A stretch of 64,000 bases of DNA from a virus. Within the stretch, counting starts at the first letter, position 1. Every line of letters starts with the position of its first letter. The notes below the pieces were generated by a model. It was not told the DNA's origin. It was given only the letters and a program-made list of their open reading frames with translations, and did no database searches. The position numbers were made by a program, and so were the translations under genes. Shown here piece after piece: positions 8,407 to 17,900 of this stretch. The stretch covers positions 62,001 to 126,000 of IMG/VR virus record IMGVR_UViG_3300042561_002100, one strand, 5' to 3'.

Positions 8407-9420
8407 ATGGAATATCGGGGCTATAATGGATTGTATGAATCATATCAACAAATCTATAGCGAAGGTAAATCTGATAAGCTTCTAACAAAGTCCATTGATC
8501 GCTCTGATGCGCGAACAGAAAGAGCTGATGGTGATGAGCCAGCTAGAATGCTTAAACATTTTACGACCAGAGGAGTCAAGAAGAAAAAGGGCATCAAAGA
8601 AGAATTAGATTCTGTTATTGAATATCTTATTGATGAAGGATTCACCGATACTGTTGATGGTGCCGAAGTTATTATTACATCTATGAGTGATCATTGGTAT
8701 GAAAGTATTATTGAAGCGACCGATAGTAATAGAGATAAAAACGTTTCACAGCTCAGTTCAGATCTTTCTGGATTAAGAGCTAAACAGAGAGATTATCAAA
8801 ATCGTCTTATTAGAAATCCAAATGATACGACTGCTAAAAATACATTGACTCAGATTATACAACAGATCAAAAATGCGAGTGGTGCTAGAAGCTCACTTGC
8901 ATCCATTCAAGGTGTATCTTCAGCTAATATTTCCACTCCTAAAGCTAAGGCTTCTCCTGAAGAAAAAATGTCACCGGAAGAGCGATCGGCTTTTAGAAGT
9001 ACATCACTCAGAAGCACACAAAAGTCTCCAGAAGAGAAAGCTAAATTACAAGCATCAATTAGAGCTGGTGCAGAGAAAGCCAAAAAGGCTAGATATGGAT
9101 CAACACCACAAACACCTTCTTCTGGTGAAAGAGCAAGACCATCAGGTGAAACCAGAGCACAATCAAGAGCTTCTCAAATGGGTGATGAGTTAGTCGGTGG
9201 ATTATCACCAACTTATTATAATAGAGAAACTGGTAGACGTGAACCCATTAAGGCTGTCGGTGCAACTGAGAAGAATTATGGTGGTCGTGGTAGACAGAGA
9301 ATCACTGGACGTTATCAGCAAGGTGCCACTGGTTCAGGCACCGATAGTCCAACTCCAGCAGGAAGCACTATTGATCCAACACGTAGAAGACTTAGAGGAA
9401 CAGGTAGATCTCTCGGATAA
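8407..9420 (+). CDS. Predicted virion/head-associated protein (337 aa)
   Basis: Late-box-driven gene. The N-terminus (LYESYQQIYSE) resembles a processed prohead targeting segment. Residues 65-100 form an acidic helical module (a YLIDEGF...MSDHWYESIIE pattern) that recurs in the proteins at 10657 and 19419. The rest is Ser/Arg/Lys-rich and probably disordered, ending in an Arg-rich tail. I infer a structural or internal head protein. No enzymatic motif is visible. Confidence 0.7.
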   Translation: MEYRGYNGLYESYQQIYSEGKSDKLLTKSIDRSDARTERADGDEPARMLKHFTTRGVKKKKGIKEELDSVIEYLIDEGFTDTVDGAEVIITSMSDHWYESIIEATDSNRDKNVSQLSSDLSGLRAKQRDYQNRLIRNPNDTTAKNTLTQIIQQIKNASGARSSLASIQGVSSANISTPKAKASPEEKMSPEERSAFRSTSLRSTQKSPEEKAKLQASIRAGAEKAKKARYGSTPQTPSSGERARPSGETRAQSRASQMGDELVGGLSPTYYNRETGRREPIKAVGATEKNYGGRGRQRITGRYQQGATGSGTDSPTPAGSTIDPTRRRLRGTGRSLG

Positions 9421-9423
9421 TTT

Positions 9424-10635
9424 ATGATGAAATCGTTTAGACAATTTTTATCTGAAGCTCGTGGTGGTAAAGCCGCCGAGCAAGCACAAAGAAGTGGATT
9501 GGTTTCTAATGGTCATGGTGAATGGCTGAATAGACAGGGGTTGGTTGTTGCAAAGACAGAAAAAGATAGACTGGTTTTTATTAAACCACAAACACCCAAA
9601 AAGAGTGAGCCTGAACCAGAACCGAAAGGTAAACCAATAACAGCGGGACAAAGAACTACACCTAAACCAAAAAAACCTCAGCCACTACCGAAACCCAAAA
9701 AACAGAAAAAAGAAGAACCCGTTAAAGATATTGATAAACCAAAATCTATAACGGTAGTTTTTGGTAAGTTTAATCCACCAACAGCGGGACATCTACTTCT
9801 TCTTAAAAAAGCAAGAGAAATAGCCGGTGGTTCTGAACTGAGAATTTATCCTTCAAGAATTCAGAATGATCAAAATCCACTTGATGTGAAGAATAAGATT
9901 CGCTATATGCGATTAGCGTATCCCGATTTCGCTGATGATATTATGAACGATCAGGATATGGAAACTATCTTTGACGTTCTTACTCTTCTTAGTGAAGAAG
10001 GTTATAATGAAGTTCAAATTGTGGTTGGCTCACAAAGAGAATCTGAATTTGATCGTCTCGCAAATCAATATAACGGTAATCTTTATGAGTTTGAAAATAT
10101 TGAAGTTATTCCCGCTGGATTAAAGGATCCCGATAGTGATTCTTCAGATGTTCAGTCCTCTGGTGCATTAAGAAAAGCTGCCATCAGTAATGAGTATTTT
10201 AAATTCAGAACAGGTCTTCCACCCAAGATGCAAGAAAAGGAGAAAAGAAATCTCTTCTATGCGGTTCAGCGTTATTATGAGAAAACAACTGTTAAAGAGA
10301 TGTGGAAAGTGGCACCCGAATTAGACTATAAGAATCTCAGAGAAAATTATTATAAAGGAAAAATCTTTAACGTCGGAGATTTAGTTGAAAGCAGATCAAC
10401 TGGAATTGTAGGTGAAATCAAAAGACGTGGACCCAATTATGTAATTTGTGTGAATGAAAAATTGGATCTCATGTTCAAGCCTTGGATTGAAGATATTTCA
10501 GAATGGACTGATAATCAAGGAACAACATATAAAGAAAAAGAAATGGGAACTTCAGAAAGATTGAAATATGTAATGCGTCTTATGGGACTAAAGAAAATAG
10601 ATAACTTCATAAAGCCAACTAAAAAATCTAAATAA
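9424..10635 (+). CDS. Nucleotidyltransferase (HxGH-type) with capsid-targeting-like N-terminus
   Basis: 403 aa. Residues 1-13 read MMKSFRQFLSEAR, very like the T4 internal-protein capsid-targeting sequence (MKTYQEFIAE followed by A), which is cut by the gp21 protease after an L-x-E-type site. After a Pro/Lys-rich linker comes a Rossmann-like nucleotidyltransferase domain (about residues 108-270) with FGKFNPPTAGH and a C-terminal SSGALR signature matching the ISST-type motif. Homologues in T4-like cyanophages are usually annotated as cytidylyltransferase-like. The substrate cannot be read from sequence; NMN, glycerol-phosphate or phosphopantetheine types all share this fold. A C-terminal beta domain (residues 320-375) follows. 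Confidence 0.8.
   Translation: MMKSFRQFLSEARGGKAAEQAQRSGLVSNGHGEWLNRQGLVVAKTEKDRLVFIKPQTPKKSEPEPEPKGKPITAGQRTTPKPKKPQPLPKPKKQKKEEPVKDIDKPKSITVVFGKFNPPTAGHLLLLKKAREIAGGSELRIYPSRIQNDQNPLDVKNKIRYMRLAYPDFADDIMNDQDMETIFDVLTLLSEEGYNEVQIVVGSQRESEFDRLANQYNGNLYEFENIEVIPAGLKDPDSDSSDVQSSGALRKAAISNEYFKFRTGLPPKMQEKEKRNLFYAVQRYYEKTTVKEMWKVAPELDYKNLRENYYKGKIFNVGDLVESRSTGIVGEIKRRGPNYVICVNEKLDLMFKPWIEDISEWTDNQGTTYKEKEMGTSERLKYVMRLMGLKKIDNFIKPTKKSK
10628..10634 (+). promoter_or_regulatory. T4-type late box overlapping a stop codon
   Basis: CTAAATA contains the end of the upstream gene (its TAA is 10633-10635) and lies 23 nt before the ATG at 10657. Confidence 0.65.
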
Positions 10636-10656
10636 TCAAAATAGTGTTTATATCAG

Positions 10657-11886
10657 ATGAATAAAAAACATTTTATTGAGGCTCTAGATTCCGTAGGAAA
10701 AGAAGATTCAGATATTGATAATGATGGTAAGAGTAATACCACATCGGACAAGTATCTTTTAAAGCGTAGAAAAATTAGAGGTGCTGTTATTAATGCCCGT
10801 AAAATGAAAGAAGAATTTATTCCTGAACCTGAATCTTTTTATGATTGGAGATCAACGGTTTCTGAAGATATTGCTGCCGCCATTGAAGATAATAATACTA
10901 AAAAAATTGAAGCCAAAAACGTTGATAACTACGCTAAAAATAAAAGCGGTAAGCGGGTTGTTACTATTAATCCAACTGTAAATTTTAGAGAAGAAGTTGA
11001 ATCTATGGGAGGAGAAGTAGTATCAACAGTTGACATCAATGAAATGTCTGAAGTAGCCGCAGAATATTTTATTAATCTAGGTCTTAATGAAGAAGGTGTT
11101 GAAGTTGTTATGGAAGAGTTAGGTGATGAAGAGTTTTGTGAATGGGTTATTGATATTATGGAAGAAGCAGTTCTTCTAGAAGCTAGAGCAGCTAAAAAGA
11201 GAAAAGGTGGTCCATCTTATGAAGAAGTGAAAGCGAGTATTGAAGCAAAAGAAAAAGCCAAAAAATCCGCGCCCAGAAAAGCTGCAGTAAAAATTGCCAA
11301 AGTGGAGCAAGAAAAAAGAACTCGTCCACCTGGACAAGAAAGAATCATCCGTGGTGCCCAACAAGTTCTTCAGAAGGCCAACTCCCCCGAAACCAAAAAA
11401 GCAGTCGCCAAATCCGTTGCAAACACTCTAGCCAGAGGAGCACTTTCGGCCTGGGAGGGTCATAAGGCAGCAATGCAATCTAAGAAGGAAGGCAAAGGTT
11501 TAATGCATCAAATCGGTAAAGGTGCCGCCGCTACTGCCACATCATTTCTTAAAAAAGGAACCGCTCATCTAAAAGAATATATTGAATATCTTGAAAATGA
11601 AGGGTATGATCTCTCTGAGATTACATTACAGGATCTTTATGAACAGTTAGATTCTTTAGAAGAAAAAGCGGTTTCACAACAACAGCAAAAACTTTTTGGT
11701 CTAGCTCTTGCAGTTCAAAGAGGACAGAAGCCGAAAAGTGAAGTCAGTAAAGATGTTAAAGATCTTGTGGGATCACTACCCGAAAAAGAAATTCGCAAAT
11801 TCGCCAAAACAAAACGTAGCTCATTACCGAAAGAAATGAAAGAAGGATTATCTTTTTCGGATCTTCGTCGTTTCATCGGAGAATAA
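10657..11886 (+). CDS. Predicted virion protein with EF-hand-like loop (409 aa)
   Basis: Residues 17-27 (DSDIDNDGKSN) look like a calcium-binding D-x-D-x-D-G loop, followed by SDKYLLKRRK. This arrangement is common in structural proteins of T4-like cyanophages. Residues 130-165 and 300-330 repeat the acidic helical module (GLNEEGVEVVMEEL; YLENEGYDLSEITLQDLYEQL) seen at 8407 and 19419. The middle section is Lys/Ala-rich. Late-box-driven. A head or core role is inferred. Confidence 0.7.
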   Translation: MNKKHFIEALDSVGKEDSDIDNDGKSNTTSDKYLLKRRKIRGAVINARKMKEEFIPEPESFYDWRSTVSEDIAAAIEDNNTKKIEAKNVDNYAKNKSGKRVVTINPTVNFREEVESMGGEVVSTVDINEMSEVAAEYFINLGLNEEGVEVVMEELGDEEFCEWVIDIMEEAVLLEARAAKKRKGGPSYEEVKASIEAKEKAKKSAPRKAAVKIAKVEQEKRTRPPGQERIIRGAQQVLQKANSPETKKAVAKSVANTLARGALSAWEGHKAAMQSKKEGKGLMHQIGKGAAATATSFLKKGTAHLKEYIEYLENEGYDLSEITLQDLYEQLDSLEEKAVSQQQQKLFGLALAVQRGQKPKSEVSKDVKDLVGSLPEKEIRKFAKTKRSSLPKEMKEGLSFSDLRRFIGE

Positions 11887-11888
11887 GA

Positions 11889-12071
11889 ATGAAATTCAAT
11901 CTATTGTTGTTACTAGCCGAAACTATCATTGACCACTTCTGGAATTCACCCAGAGTCAAAGAGTTTGTTATTCATCTTCTTTCTAAATACGCGAAGAGCA
12001 CTGATAATGATGTTGATGATTTTCTTGTTAGTTTCATCAGAATTAAGTTAATTCCAAACAACACTAAATAA
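11889..12071 (+). CDS. Small hypothetical protein (60 aa), late operon
   Basis: Starts 2 nt after the preceding gene. All-alpha in appearance (RVKEFVIHLLSKYAKS), with an acidic stretch NDVDD. Its stop codon lies in the next late box. Probably co-expressed with virion proteins; function unknown. Confidence 0.65.
   Translation: MKFNLLLLLAETIIDHFWNSPRVKEFVIHLLSKYAKSTDNDVDDFLVSFIRIKLIPNNTK
12064..12070 (+). promoter_or_regulatory. T4-type late box overlapping a stop codon
   Basis: CTAAATA, with the TAA of the upstream gene at 12069-12071, 29 nt before the ATG at 12099. Confidence 0.65.
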
Positions 12072-12098
12072 TTACTAGCAAAAATAGCGGCAATAACA

Positions 12099-12863
12099 AT
12101 GGCACTTTGGGGTATTTCAACAACCACTGAGACTGCGGGTAATAACTTTAATATCCCAAAGTTTCTACAAGAAACCGATAGAAACCGTAGTCCACATAAT
12201 GCATTTGCAGATCAGCGGGGATGGATTTTTCGGCATTATGGAACTGTTATTCATTCTGGAATGTCAACTTCTTTTTATGATGAGGTTTTAGTTCCTGTAG
12301 CCGGACTTAACACTGCTGGTATTGGATCTAATACAATCGGTCTAGGTACTGCTACTCCTGTTGCGCTATTTTTTGAAGATCCTAATCGCTCCAGTCCAAT
12401 CTCAGTTTCTGCTGGTGGAACTACAGGTATCGGTACAGGAAAAACTGGAATCGTACATCTAGTCTTTAATGAGAATGTATATGTCTCTGCCGGTGCAACT
12501 ATTCTAGTTAATCGTTATAATGGCTCAGGTGTTTTTCAAGATGCATTGGTTGCCACTGCCACATCTATGACTCCTAACGTAGAAGTCTTTAATTTTGTCG
12601 ACAATGTTGGTTTCGTGACCTTTAAAAACTATAACGGGCAGGTCACCAATAGAGCATCATTCGCATTTAGTGCTCCTACTACTGGTATTGGTAGCTTTTT
12701 AAGTATTGATACCACTAAGGCATTCACTGGTGTTATTACTGATTTTTCTGGTGGCGCTGGTGTTACTAGCTCTATTACTTCAAATATTTTCCGCAATATT
12801 GGTGGTGCAGGATCTACCGCTGGTGTTGGACTTGGAACTACTACTCTTACTATTACTGCCTGA
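12099..12863 (+). CDS. Predicted virion structural protein (254 aa)
   Basis: Begins MALWGIST, an N-terminus I associate with structural proteins of T4-like cyanophages. The body is Gly/Thr/Ser-rich beta sequence (TGIGTGKTGIV, GAGVTSSITS), as in fibrous or decoration-type virion proteins. Late-box-driven. The exact position in the particle is unknown. Confidence 0.75.
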   Translation: MALWGISTTTETAGNNFNIPKFLQETDRNRSPHNAFADQRGWIFRHYGTVIHSGMSTSFYDEVLVPVAGLNTAGIGSNTIGLGTATPVALFFEDPNRSSPISVSAGGTTGIGTGKTGIVHLVFNENVYVSAGATILVNRYNGSGVFQDALVATATSMTPNVEVFNFVDNVGFVTFKNYNGQVTNRASFAFSAPTTGIGSFLSIDTTKAFTGVITDFSGGAGVTSSITSNIFRNIGGAGSTAGVGLGTTTLTITA

Positions 12864-12869
12864 TAATTA

Positions 12870-13250
12870 ATGATTTTTAATGAATTGACAGAAGATAATT
12901 TTCTTCTATTCGCAATAAAAAATTATCAAAATCCTCAAGGTGTAACAAAGGATGATTTTGAAAAAGACCTTAATCATTTTAAATATGTAAAACGGCTTTT
13001 AAAGAAATACAAAAAAAGCGGAATTCTCAAATTACACCTTCTACTCAATCATTTTATTATTCTTTATAATATTTTTGGTGAAGCGACTACTCCGATGTTA
13101 TTCTTTAAAGTTGATCAAGAATATTGGTCATCTTTGAAAACGATTGTTCAATTCTTAAATCGTTTACCTGAATACCCAAGATGTCATATTCATGAGATAG
13201 AAATAGATGAAGTTTGTTTAGAAATGTTGAGGTCAATCAGCGATGAATAA
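12870..13250 (+). CDS. Conserved T4-like cyanophage hypothetical (126 aa)
   Basis: Helical protein with a distinctive core (HLLLNHFIILYNIFGEATTPMLFF in the middle) that I recognise from many T4-like phages of cyanobacteria, where it also sits next to structural genes. No function is established. It overlaps the next gene by 8 nt. Confidence 0.8.
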   Translation: MIFNELTEDNFLLFAIKNYQNPQGVTKDDFEKDLNHFKYVKRLLKKYKKSGILKLHLLLNHFIILYNIFGEATTPMLFFKVDQEYWSSLKTIVQFLNRLPEYPRCHIHEIEIDEVCLEMLRSISDE

Positions 13251-13470
13251 AAGAGATAGGATTCTCAAAAATCTAAAAGAGATGATGACAGCTAATGCTC
13301 CTGGTGAAAGTGGAGGATTCACATCTTCTGCGAATTCTAAAGGTCCAACTGCGGGCTTTGATCCACTCATGACATACAGAAAAACCAAAAAAGGAATCAT
13401 TGATAGAAGAAGTGTTCCACCTGGACATAAAAAATGGTTACAAAGTGTTAAGGATATTATAAATACTTAA
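13243..13470 (+). CDS. Small conserved hypothetical (75 aa)
   Basis: Starts inside the end of the upstream gene (GATGAATAA). Short basic N-terminal helix, then a Gly/Ser-rich stretch (NAPGESGGFTSSANSKGPTAGFDP), then a basic C-terminus. Similar short proteins accompany the upstream family in T4-like cyanophages. Function unknown. Confidence 0.75.
   Translation: MNKRDRILKNLKEMMTANAPGESGGFTSSANSKGPTAGFDPLMTYRKTKKGIIDRRSVPPGHKKWLQSVKDIINT
13458..13465 (+). promoter_or_regulatory. Exact T4 late box TATAAATA
   Basis: TATAAATA lies inside the last codons of the preceding gene, 63 nt before the ATG at 13529. The distance is longer than for the other late boxes. Confidence 0.55.
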
Positions 13471-13528
13471 TAATTTGGTTGATGATATTGGTGAAGTTTT
13501 AATAATTTAACTTTACCCAAGAGAGGAA

Positions 13529-13972
13529 ATGTATCAAGAACCTTCATGTGAAATAAAAGTCGCAGTATTAGAACAGAAAGTTATTGATCTTAAAGAGATC
13601 GTTCTTAAATTGGAAGACGTTATTGAACGCATCAGTGATGCAAATGCAAACGTTGTAAAAATGTTAGCAGTTCATGAAGAAAGAATTAATAGTAATGAAC
13701 AAAATAACCAATCTGTTTTTGATAAGGTATTAGAATTAGAAGCTAAAATAACTTCTAATAAAGAACAAGCAGTGAAAGAAGTTGGTACCTTAAAGACAGA
13801 TTTAACAAAAGATATCAATACTCTTAGAAATAGACTTATTGCAATCGGGACCGGTTTTGTTGTTATTGGATTTGTTATTAGTAATTCTAGTTTTTTTGGA
13901 AAGCTTTTGAATGAAGAACTCCCCAAGAAAACCCACTTGACAAATTCAGGATCCTATGCTAAGCTGATCTGA
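13529..13972 (+). CDS. Coiled-coil protein with C-terminal membrane anchor (147 aa)
   Basis: Good Shine-Dalgarno sequence (GAGAGGAA) before the ATG. Residues 8-105 form a long heptad-type coiled coil. Residues 110-126 are a hydrophobic segment (LIAIGTGFVVIGFVI), followed by a short tail. The layout suits a membrane-tethered phage protein, for example in lysis or envelope remodelling, but no specific family is recognised. The promoter for the primase gene lies inside its last codons. Confidence 0.7.
   Translation: MYQEPSCEIKVAVLEQKVIDLKEIVLKLEDVIERISDANANVVKMLAVHEERINSNEQNNQSVFDKVLELEAKITSNKEQAVKEVGTLKTDLTKDINTLRNRLIAIGTGFVVIGFVISNSSFFGKLLNEELPKKTHLTNSGSYAKLI
13937..13965 (+). promoter_or_regulatory. 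Sigma70-type promoter, class A, for gp61
   Basis: TTGACA at 13937-13942, 17-nt spacer, TAAGCT at 13960-13965 preceded by TGC. The predicted start near 13972 gives a 17-nt leader to 13989. The flank AACCCACTTGACAAA is shared with the promoter at 60527. Confidence 0.8.
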
Positions 13973-13988
13973 CAGCAAGTGGGTCTGG

Positions 13989-14990
13989 ATGGATAGAATT
14001 GATGAAAAGTATATTGGGATTTTAGAAGGAAGAATTATTAAGTTAAAGAAAGTAAGACAGGGACTTTATAATTGTAGATGCCCATTATGTGGTGATTCAC
14101 AAAGAAATAAGTCAAAAACGAGAGGATACTTTTACCAAAAGAACAACAACACGAATTATAAGTGTCATAATTGTGGCGCGAGTATGTCGTTTAATAATTT
14201 CTTAAAAGTTTTTGATTCAAAATTACATGCTGATTTTTGCTTTGAAAAATATACAGCAGGTTTTACCGGAAAGAATTTTCCAGTAGAAGCTCCAAAGATT
14301 GAATGCAAAAAGCCCGTTTTCAGAGAAAAATTAGATCTACCTTTAGCTTCGTCTAATGATAGTGCAAAAAGTTATCTAGAATCAAGAAAATTGAATCCCG
14401 ATAAATTTTATTATGCTGAAAAGTTTAAAGAATGGACCAATTCTTTAAAACCAACATTTGATGAAGCTACACTAAAATATGAAGAACAAAGAATCGTTAT
14501 TCCCTTACATAGAAACAAAAAACTCATAGGATTTCAGGGAAGAGCCTTAACAAAATCGGAAGTCAAGTATATAACAATTATGTTAGATGAAGACTTCCCG
14601 AAAGTCTATAATATTGATAATGTTGATGTGAGTAAAAATGTTTATATTTTAGAAGGACCATTTGATTCTGAATTCATCAGCAACTCAATCGCGATGTGTG
14701 GTGCTGATATTAATTTAAAACAACTAAATATTTTGCATCCGGTATTTGTTTATGATAACGAACCACGGAATAAAGACATTCTTAAGAGAATGGAGCAAGT
14801 CATAATCCGTGGTGAATCTATAGTCATTTGGCCGGAACATATTCATCAGAAAGACATTAATCTTATGGTAATGTCTGGAGTAGATGTGATGTCTATTATT
14901 GAAAATAATACTTATACTGGTCTAGAAGCAACACTAAAGTTTAATTTTTGGAAGAAAAACAACTATGAGCAATCAAGAGTTAGCGGTTAA
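13989..14990 (+). CDS. 61: DNA primase (T4 gp61-like)
   Basis: Synthesises RNA primers for lagging-strand replication with the gp41 helicase; 333 aa, close to T4 gp61. An N-terminal zinc-binding domain shows CPLCGD near residue 34 and CHNCG near residue 59. A TOPRIM-like region follows, with YILEGPFDSEF near residue 220 and a later FVYDNE acidic motif near residue 254. The leader is short, from the class A promoter. It overlaps nrdA by 26 nt. Confidence 0.92.
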   Translation: MDRIDEKYIGILEGRIIKLKKVRQGLYNCRCPLCGDSQRNKSKTRGYFYQKNNNTNYKCHNCGASMSFNNFLKVFDSKLHADFCFEKYTAGFTGKNFPVEAPKIECKKPVFREKLDLPLASSNDSAKSYLESRKLNPDKFYYAEKFKEWTNSLKPTFDEATLKYEEQRIVIPLHRNKKLIGFQGRALTKSEVKYITIMLDEDFPKVYNIDNVDVSKNVYILEGPFDSEFISNSIAMCGADINLKQLNILHPVFVYDNEPRNKDILKRMEQVIIRGESIVIWPEHIHQKDINLMVMSGVDVMSIIENNTYTGLEATLKFNFWKKNNYEQSRVSG

Positions 14991-17900
14991 AAAGAGAAAT
15001 GGTGCCATTGAACCATTGATGTTAGAGAAGCTTCATCGTATGGTAGAAGAAGCATGTAGTGGTCTTTCGGGTGTATCAATCTCTCAAGTTGAGATGAATT
15101 CGCACATCCAATTCTATGATGGAATTACCACCGACGAGATTCAAAAAATCTTGATCAAATCTGCATCAGATCTTATTAGTCTTGATGCTCCGAATTATCA
15201 ATATGTTGCTGCGAGATTATTACTGTTTTCTATTCGTAAGCAGGTTTATGGTGGTACCGAAATGCCTTCGCTTATTGATCATATTCGTAATTGTGTAGAA
15301 TTGGGTGTTTATGATTCGGAAATCCTAGAGAAATATACCGAAGAAGAATTAGAAAAAGCTGATGGTTTTATTGACCATGATAGAGATTTTCTGTTTACAT
15401 ATGCCGCAATGAAGGAGGCATCAGATAAGTATTTGGTGAAAGATAGAGTTGAGGGTTTTATATATGAAACACCTCAGTTCATGTATCTTATGGTGGCTCT
15501 TGTGGCTTTTTCTAGTTATCCAAAAGAAAGTCGTCTTGGAATGGTGAAAAGATATTATGATCTAGCCAGTAAACATAAAATTAATATACCTACACCTGTA
15601 CTCGCTGGAGTTAGAACACCAGAAAAACAATATTCAAGTTGTACCCTTTTAGATTGTGGTGATTCTATTGATTCTATTATTGCAACAAAATCAGCTCTAG
15701 TAAAATATGTTGCCAATAGAGCTGGAATTGGTCTTAATGTTGGAAGAATTCGTGGTCTTGGTAAGAAAATTCGTGGTGGACGAGCTATTCATACTGGTTT
15801 GGTACCTTTTATCAAATCTTTTGAGGGTGATCTTAACTCCTGTTCTCAGGGGGGCCTGAGAAAGGGCTCAGCTACTTTATTTTTTCCTATTTGGCACCAA
15901 GAGGTTCGTGATCTAATCGTATTAAAAAATGAAAAGGGTAACACCGAAAATAGAGCCAGATCATTGGATTATGCGGTTACCACATCAAGAATTTTTTATG
16001 AAAGGTTTATCCAAAATGGTGTTATTACATTATTTTCTCCTTATGATGTTCCCGGTCTTTATGATGCTTTCGGTACACCAGAGTTTGATGATCTTTATGT
16101 AAAGTATGAAAATGATCCATCTATTCCCAAAACTACTGTTGGTGCTCAGGAATTAACACTATCTATTCTTGAGGAGCGCAGTGATACCGGAAGAATTTAT
16201 ATTTTCAATATTGATCATGCTAATTCTCATGGTCCATATAAAAAAGTCGTAAAGATGAGCAATCTTTGTGTTGCCCCAGAAACACAAATTCTTACAAGAA
16301 ACGGATATCAACCAATTTCCGACCTTGAAGAAGAGTATGTTGATATTTGGAATGGAGAAGAGTGGTCCAATGTTCAAATTAAAAAAACATCAGAAAATCA
16401 AGAATTACTTAAAGTGATAATTGATAACGAAGAAATTGAATGTACTCCATACCATAGATTTTTTGTTGTTGATAAATTAAAAACTTATTCAAAAAATAAA
16501 AAATTCATCGAAAAAGCTGCTTGTGATCTAAAACCTGGAGATAAATTGATAAAGTATGAACTACCCACAATTCAAGGGGAAAAAGAACTTGATCATGCTT
16601 ATACTTTAGGTTTTCACAGTGGAGATGGATCATATTTAAAAGGTTTGCCGATACTAGATCTTTATGGATCTAAAAAAAATATACTAGAAGAATTCAATTA
16701 TACGAAATATTATAATGATCTTAATAACAATAGAATTAGAGTATTTCTTGATATACCACCACATACTAAATTCGTTGTTCCCGATTGTGAATATACAATA
16801 GAATCTCGTTTAAAATGGTTTGCGGGTTTAGTTGATTCAGATGGTAATATTACAAAATGTCAAAATAGTGAAACTATTCAAATTAGCTCCGTTCATTTTG
16901 ACTTTTTAAAAAATATAAAATATATGCTTCAAACTCTTGGAGTAAATTCAAAAATTGTAAATTGTTATCCTGAAGGGATGAGATTGATGCCCGATGGTAA
17001 AGGAGGCAAAAAAGAATATCTATGTAAGCGGTCTTGGAGAATATTAATTTCTAATACTGGTTTGGCGAGGCTCTGTAATTTAAATTTTCATAATTATGTT
17101 AGAAAATCAAATATTTCGTTTAATATCCCCAATAGAAATGCTGGAAGGTTTAATACTGTCGAAGAAGTAATTTATACTGGCCGTTATTCCTCAACATATT
17201 GTTTTGCTGAACCTAAAAGAGGTATGGGAATGTTCAATGGTTTTCTACTCGGGAATTGTCTTGAAATTGCTCTATTAACGGAACCACTTGATCATATTGA
17301 TGATGTGAATGGTGCGATTGCTCTTTGTATTCTTTCAGCCGTTAATGTTGGAACTCTTAAAAATCTAGAAGATTTAGAAGAATATTGTGAAATGATTGTT
17401 CGTTTTCTAGATGAACTTATTGATATTCAAACTTATCCGATAAAAGCGGCAGAATTGGCTACACGAAAAAATCGCCCACTGGGAGTCGGAATTACTGGAT
17501 TAGCGCATTATTTTGCAAGACTGGGGCTGAATTACGAAGATCCAAAAACAGTAAATGTCGCTCATAAACTAGCGGAATATTTCCAATATTATCTACTAAA
17601 AGCCTCTAATCAATTGGCAAAAGAAAAAGGTGCTTGTGAAGGTTTTTATGAGACAAAGTATGCTGATGGTATCTTACCCATTGATACTTACAAGAGAGAC
17701 ATTGACAACTTCTGTGATGAACCATTATACCTTGATTGGGAAGGATTAAGACAAGATATTATGAAGTATGGTTTGAGACATACAACTCTTACTGCAGTAA
17801 TGCCCTGTGAAAGTAGCGCAAAGGTATTAAACACAACTAATGGAATTGAACCACCAAGAGATTGGTTATCAGTAAAACGTAAACTTCGTATCATTGTTCC

